From assembly GCA_009746045.1 (NCBI GenBank), contig RPFO01000253.1, forward strand, positions 5,241,145 to 5,305,144: a stretch of 64,000 nt of DNA, given 5' to 3'. The translations under genes were made by a program, and so were the position numbers. The stretch is from Mesostigma viride. Lineage: Eukaryota; Streptophyta; Mesostigmatophyceae; Mesostigmatales; Mesostigmataceae. Below are positions 62,479 to 64,000 of this stretch, piece by piece; the first letter of the stretch is position 1, and every line of letters starts with the position of its first letter. The notes beneath the pieces were generated by a model, which worked only from the letters and a program-made list of their open reading frames with translations, did not search any database and was not told the DNA's origin.

Positions 62479-62552
62479 AGTTGAGATTGAGAATGATGTT
62501 TGCAAGAATGCGGCCCTAGGTGCCTGGGTTTATTATCAATTTATATGTTTTA
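62479..62552 (-). repeat. Truncated 5' LTR of element D
   Basis: Matches the first 73 or so bases of 51381-52100 (AGTTGAGATTGAG ... 'tttatatgttt') and then stops at 62552. Confidence 0.85.
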
Positions 62553-64000
62553 ACTCGTCGTCTGTCCCAACTCAGTCCTAATAATAGGACTGAGTTGACC
62601 TTTTTCAACCGTGTGTAGTGACTAGGTGGGGGGTCCATTCAAGATGCTTAGATGTGGGTCTATGGAGTATTTGATGTCCTCTTGCTGGCAAAAATACTAC
62701 ATCAGTGAAAACTTGACCCAAACTCCTAAAAATTACATGGATGTATGGCACCGTCGGCGAATTTGCATTTTTGTGTGGAAGCATGAGTGGCAAAAATTGA
62801 ATAAATTCCATATGCATGTTAAAAAAATACAGGCATGTAAACAATATAGTTCTTGACCTGTGGCAAAAAACTGGACTCAATTTGGCCACTGGCACTGCCT
62901 GAAACACGCCAAATACTGCCAGTCCTATACATAGGACTGGGCCATGCTAGCAATTTGCAAGCATGTAAGTGCGGTCATACTTCATAGTAGCGTGGCCACA
63001 AACCATGTCAATCAGCCCATTTCCCTTCAGGCATAATAGGAAAACATACTTGCATCATCATATTGCAGTTATATTGTACCTTAGTATGTGTGAAAGCCTA
63101 TGCATACATATAGGGAATGCGTATGGATACGTAGCTACCAAGGGATGTATTATAAGTAATAACCACCGATATAATGGGTAGGTTAGTCACATTTAATTGT
63201 TCTTTACAAATATGGACATGGATAAAACTGTATTACCTTGCCATGACATGGCCAAGATACCTGCTGGCACATTATGACAGTGGTTTATCACCAAGATTTT
63301 TCACTCACCCGTATAAGCTTGACAGTACCCTTGACGCAGCCCATGACCACACAATCATGCAGTATGAACATAGCAAGAGAATAACTAACATCTATGAAAG
63401 TGTTTTAACCCATTCAGCACCTAAAACCTTGTACAGCCACGCTACGGTAAGGCAAATGCCTGGTAAGATCATCTAAAAAGATGGTTTTAGAGAGGGGCAG
63501 GCAACGGTCAAGAAAGAGCAGCAAGACTCAAAACTGACAGCGCATCGCAAGCTTAAACTCATGTAAGAATACCAAGAAACGATGAAGCAGCGATATTCCA
63601 GCTTTACCTGGCACGGCTGGCGTTACCTTGGCCCAGGCGGTGCCAGCAAAAGTGGCACTTTGTGGCACACAAATCATGACGTGACAGAGTGGTCGAAATC
63701 ATCAAATCTTTACTGCCACTAGACTTAATCTACGACAATACATGATAAAAGGTAGAAAGAAACCTATAAACCCTTCGATTTGATCCGGGAATCAATTGTA
63801 GTAATCCATTCCGTCGACCTGCCTAATCGCAGATTTTTCCAGCAAGAACAGTGCCGACACCCAGTAAATCGCATCCCCGCGAGGTTAAAATTCACTTGTA
63901 TCATCTTTAGGACATAGAAAATCTATTTCCTGGGTTTGGCCCGCAAAATCGTCCGAAAACGTAAACTGCATGCATGGGCGCAAGCCGCCATGGCTAGGTC
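62553..64000. other. Unassigned flank of element D
   Basis: Only short frames with no known product. Two perfect hairpins share the core AGTCCTA/TAGGACT: CAACTCAGTCCTA with its inverse at about 62569-62598, and CCAGTCCTAT with its inverse at about 62920-62941. The rest is AT-rich and looks unique. Confidence 0.5.

Larger units (their letters stand above)
51381..62552 (-). mobile_element. Element D: copia-like element (AGTT lineage), gag split by MITE Y
   Basis: The 3' LTR is complete (51381-52100). Only 74 bp of the 5' LTR remain next to gag (62479-62552), so the outer left-hand end in element sense is lost. LTR ends are AGTTGAGAT/ATCTCAACT. Order on the minus strand: gag N-part (62453-61921), interrupted by Y and N, gag C-part with two zinc knuckles (56085 to about 55700), integrase, protease-like module, RT, RNase H to 52099. 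Without Y it is about 5.3 kb. CTGTA (51376-51380) would be the target duplication but its partner is gone. Confidence 0.85.

Noticed and set aside
62968-63476. Small ORFs of 70 and 100 residues near the right edge
   Set aside because: No family likeness, AT-rich, not distinguishable from chance.

Overview
The window is eukaryotic nuclear DNA that is almost entirely transposable elements, nested up to three levels deep, with one convincing host gene (44160-46589). Ty3/gypsy, Ty1/copia-like, APE-type LINE, restriction-like-endonuclease LINE and hAT-type elements occur together, and the one host gene has no intron. I suspect an alga, perhaps a florideophyte red alga, but the sequence I can read does not settle this.

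Layout. 1-1123: 5' end of a copia-type element (minus strand) with an in-frame stop before gag. 1124-11754: 3' end of copia-like element A, whose LTR is split by element X (2778-11283, 5-bp TSD). X is itself split by full-length copia-like element E (3169-9765, 5-bp TSD). 11755-24300: 3' part of a gypsy chromovirus F (integrase, chromodomain, extra 3' ORF, 3' LTR), split by full-length copia-like element B (14408-21726, 5-bp TSD). 24451-27117: several 5'-truncated, alternately oriented copies of an RLE-type LINE 3' end. 27132-32292: full-length but frameshifted APE LINE with 12-bp TSD. 33038-40790: full-length copia-like element C (5-bp TSD). 44160-46589: leucine-rich-repeat gene. 48387-49246: 5'-truncated LINE with 14-bp TSD. 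49261-51380: LTR-element remnant. 51381-62552: copia-like element D, whose gag is split by a hAT-type MITE Y (56086-61912, 8-bp TSD), which in turn carries a gag-protease-only copia element N (56460-61624, 5-bp TSD). 62553-64000: unassigned.

The most interesting result is a lineage of copia-like elements (A, B, C, D, E). (1) Their LTRs begin AGTT and end AACT instead of TG...CA; the boundaries are fixed by exact 5-bp target duplications in B, C and E. (2) The retropepsin-like module carries DTQAQVS (DTNAQVS in B) and lies between integrase and reverse transcriptase, not before integrase. (3) The integrase has 29 rather than 35 residues between the second Asp and the Glu. (4) The RT catalytic motif reads HxDD instead of YxDD in C and D, and in E when read across a frameshift. 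I know of no described lineage with this combination, but I could not search for one. Most coding regions carry frameshifts, so the copies here look largely non-autonomous or dead.

All coordinates were read by eye. Where a frame is broken, domain limits are approximate.
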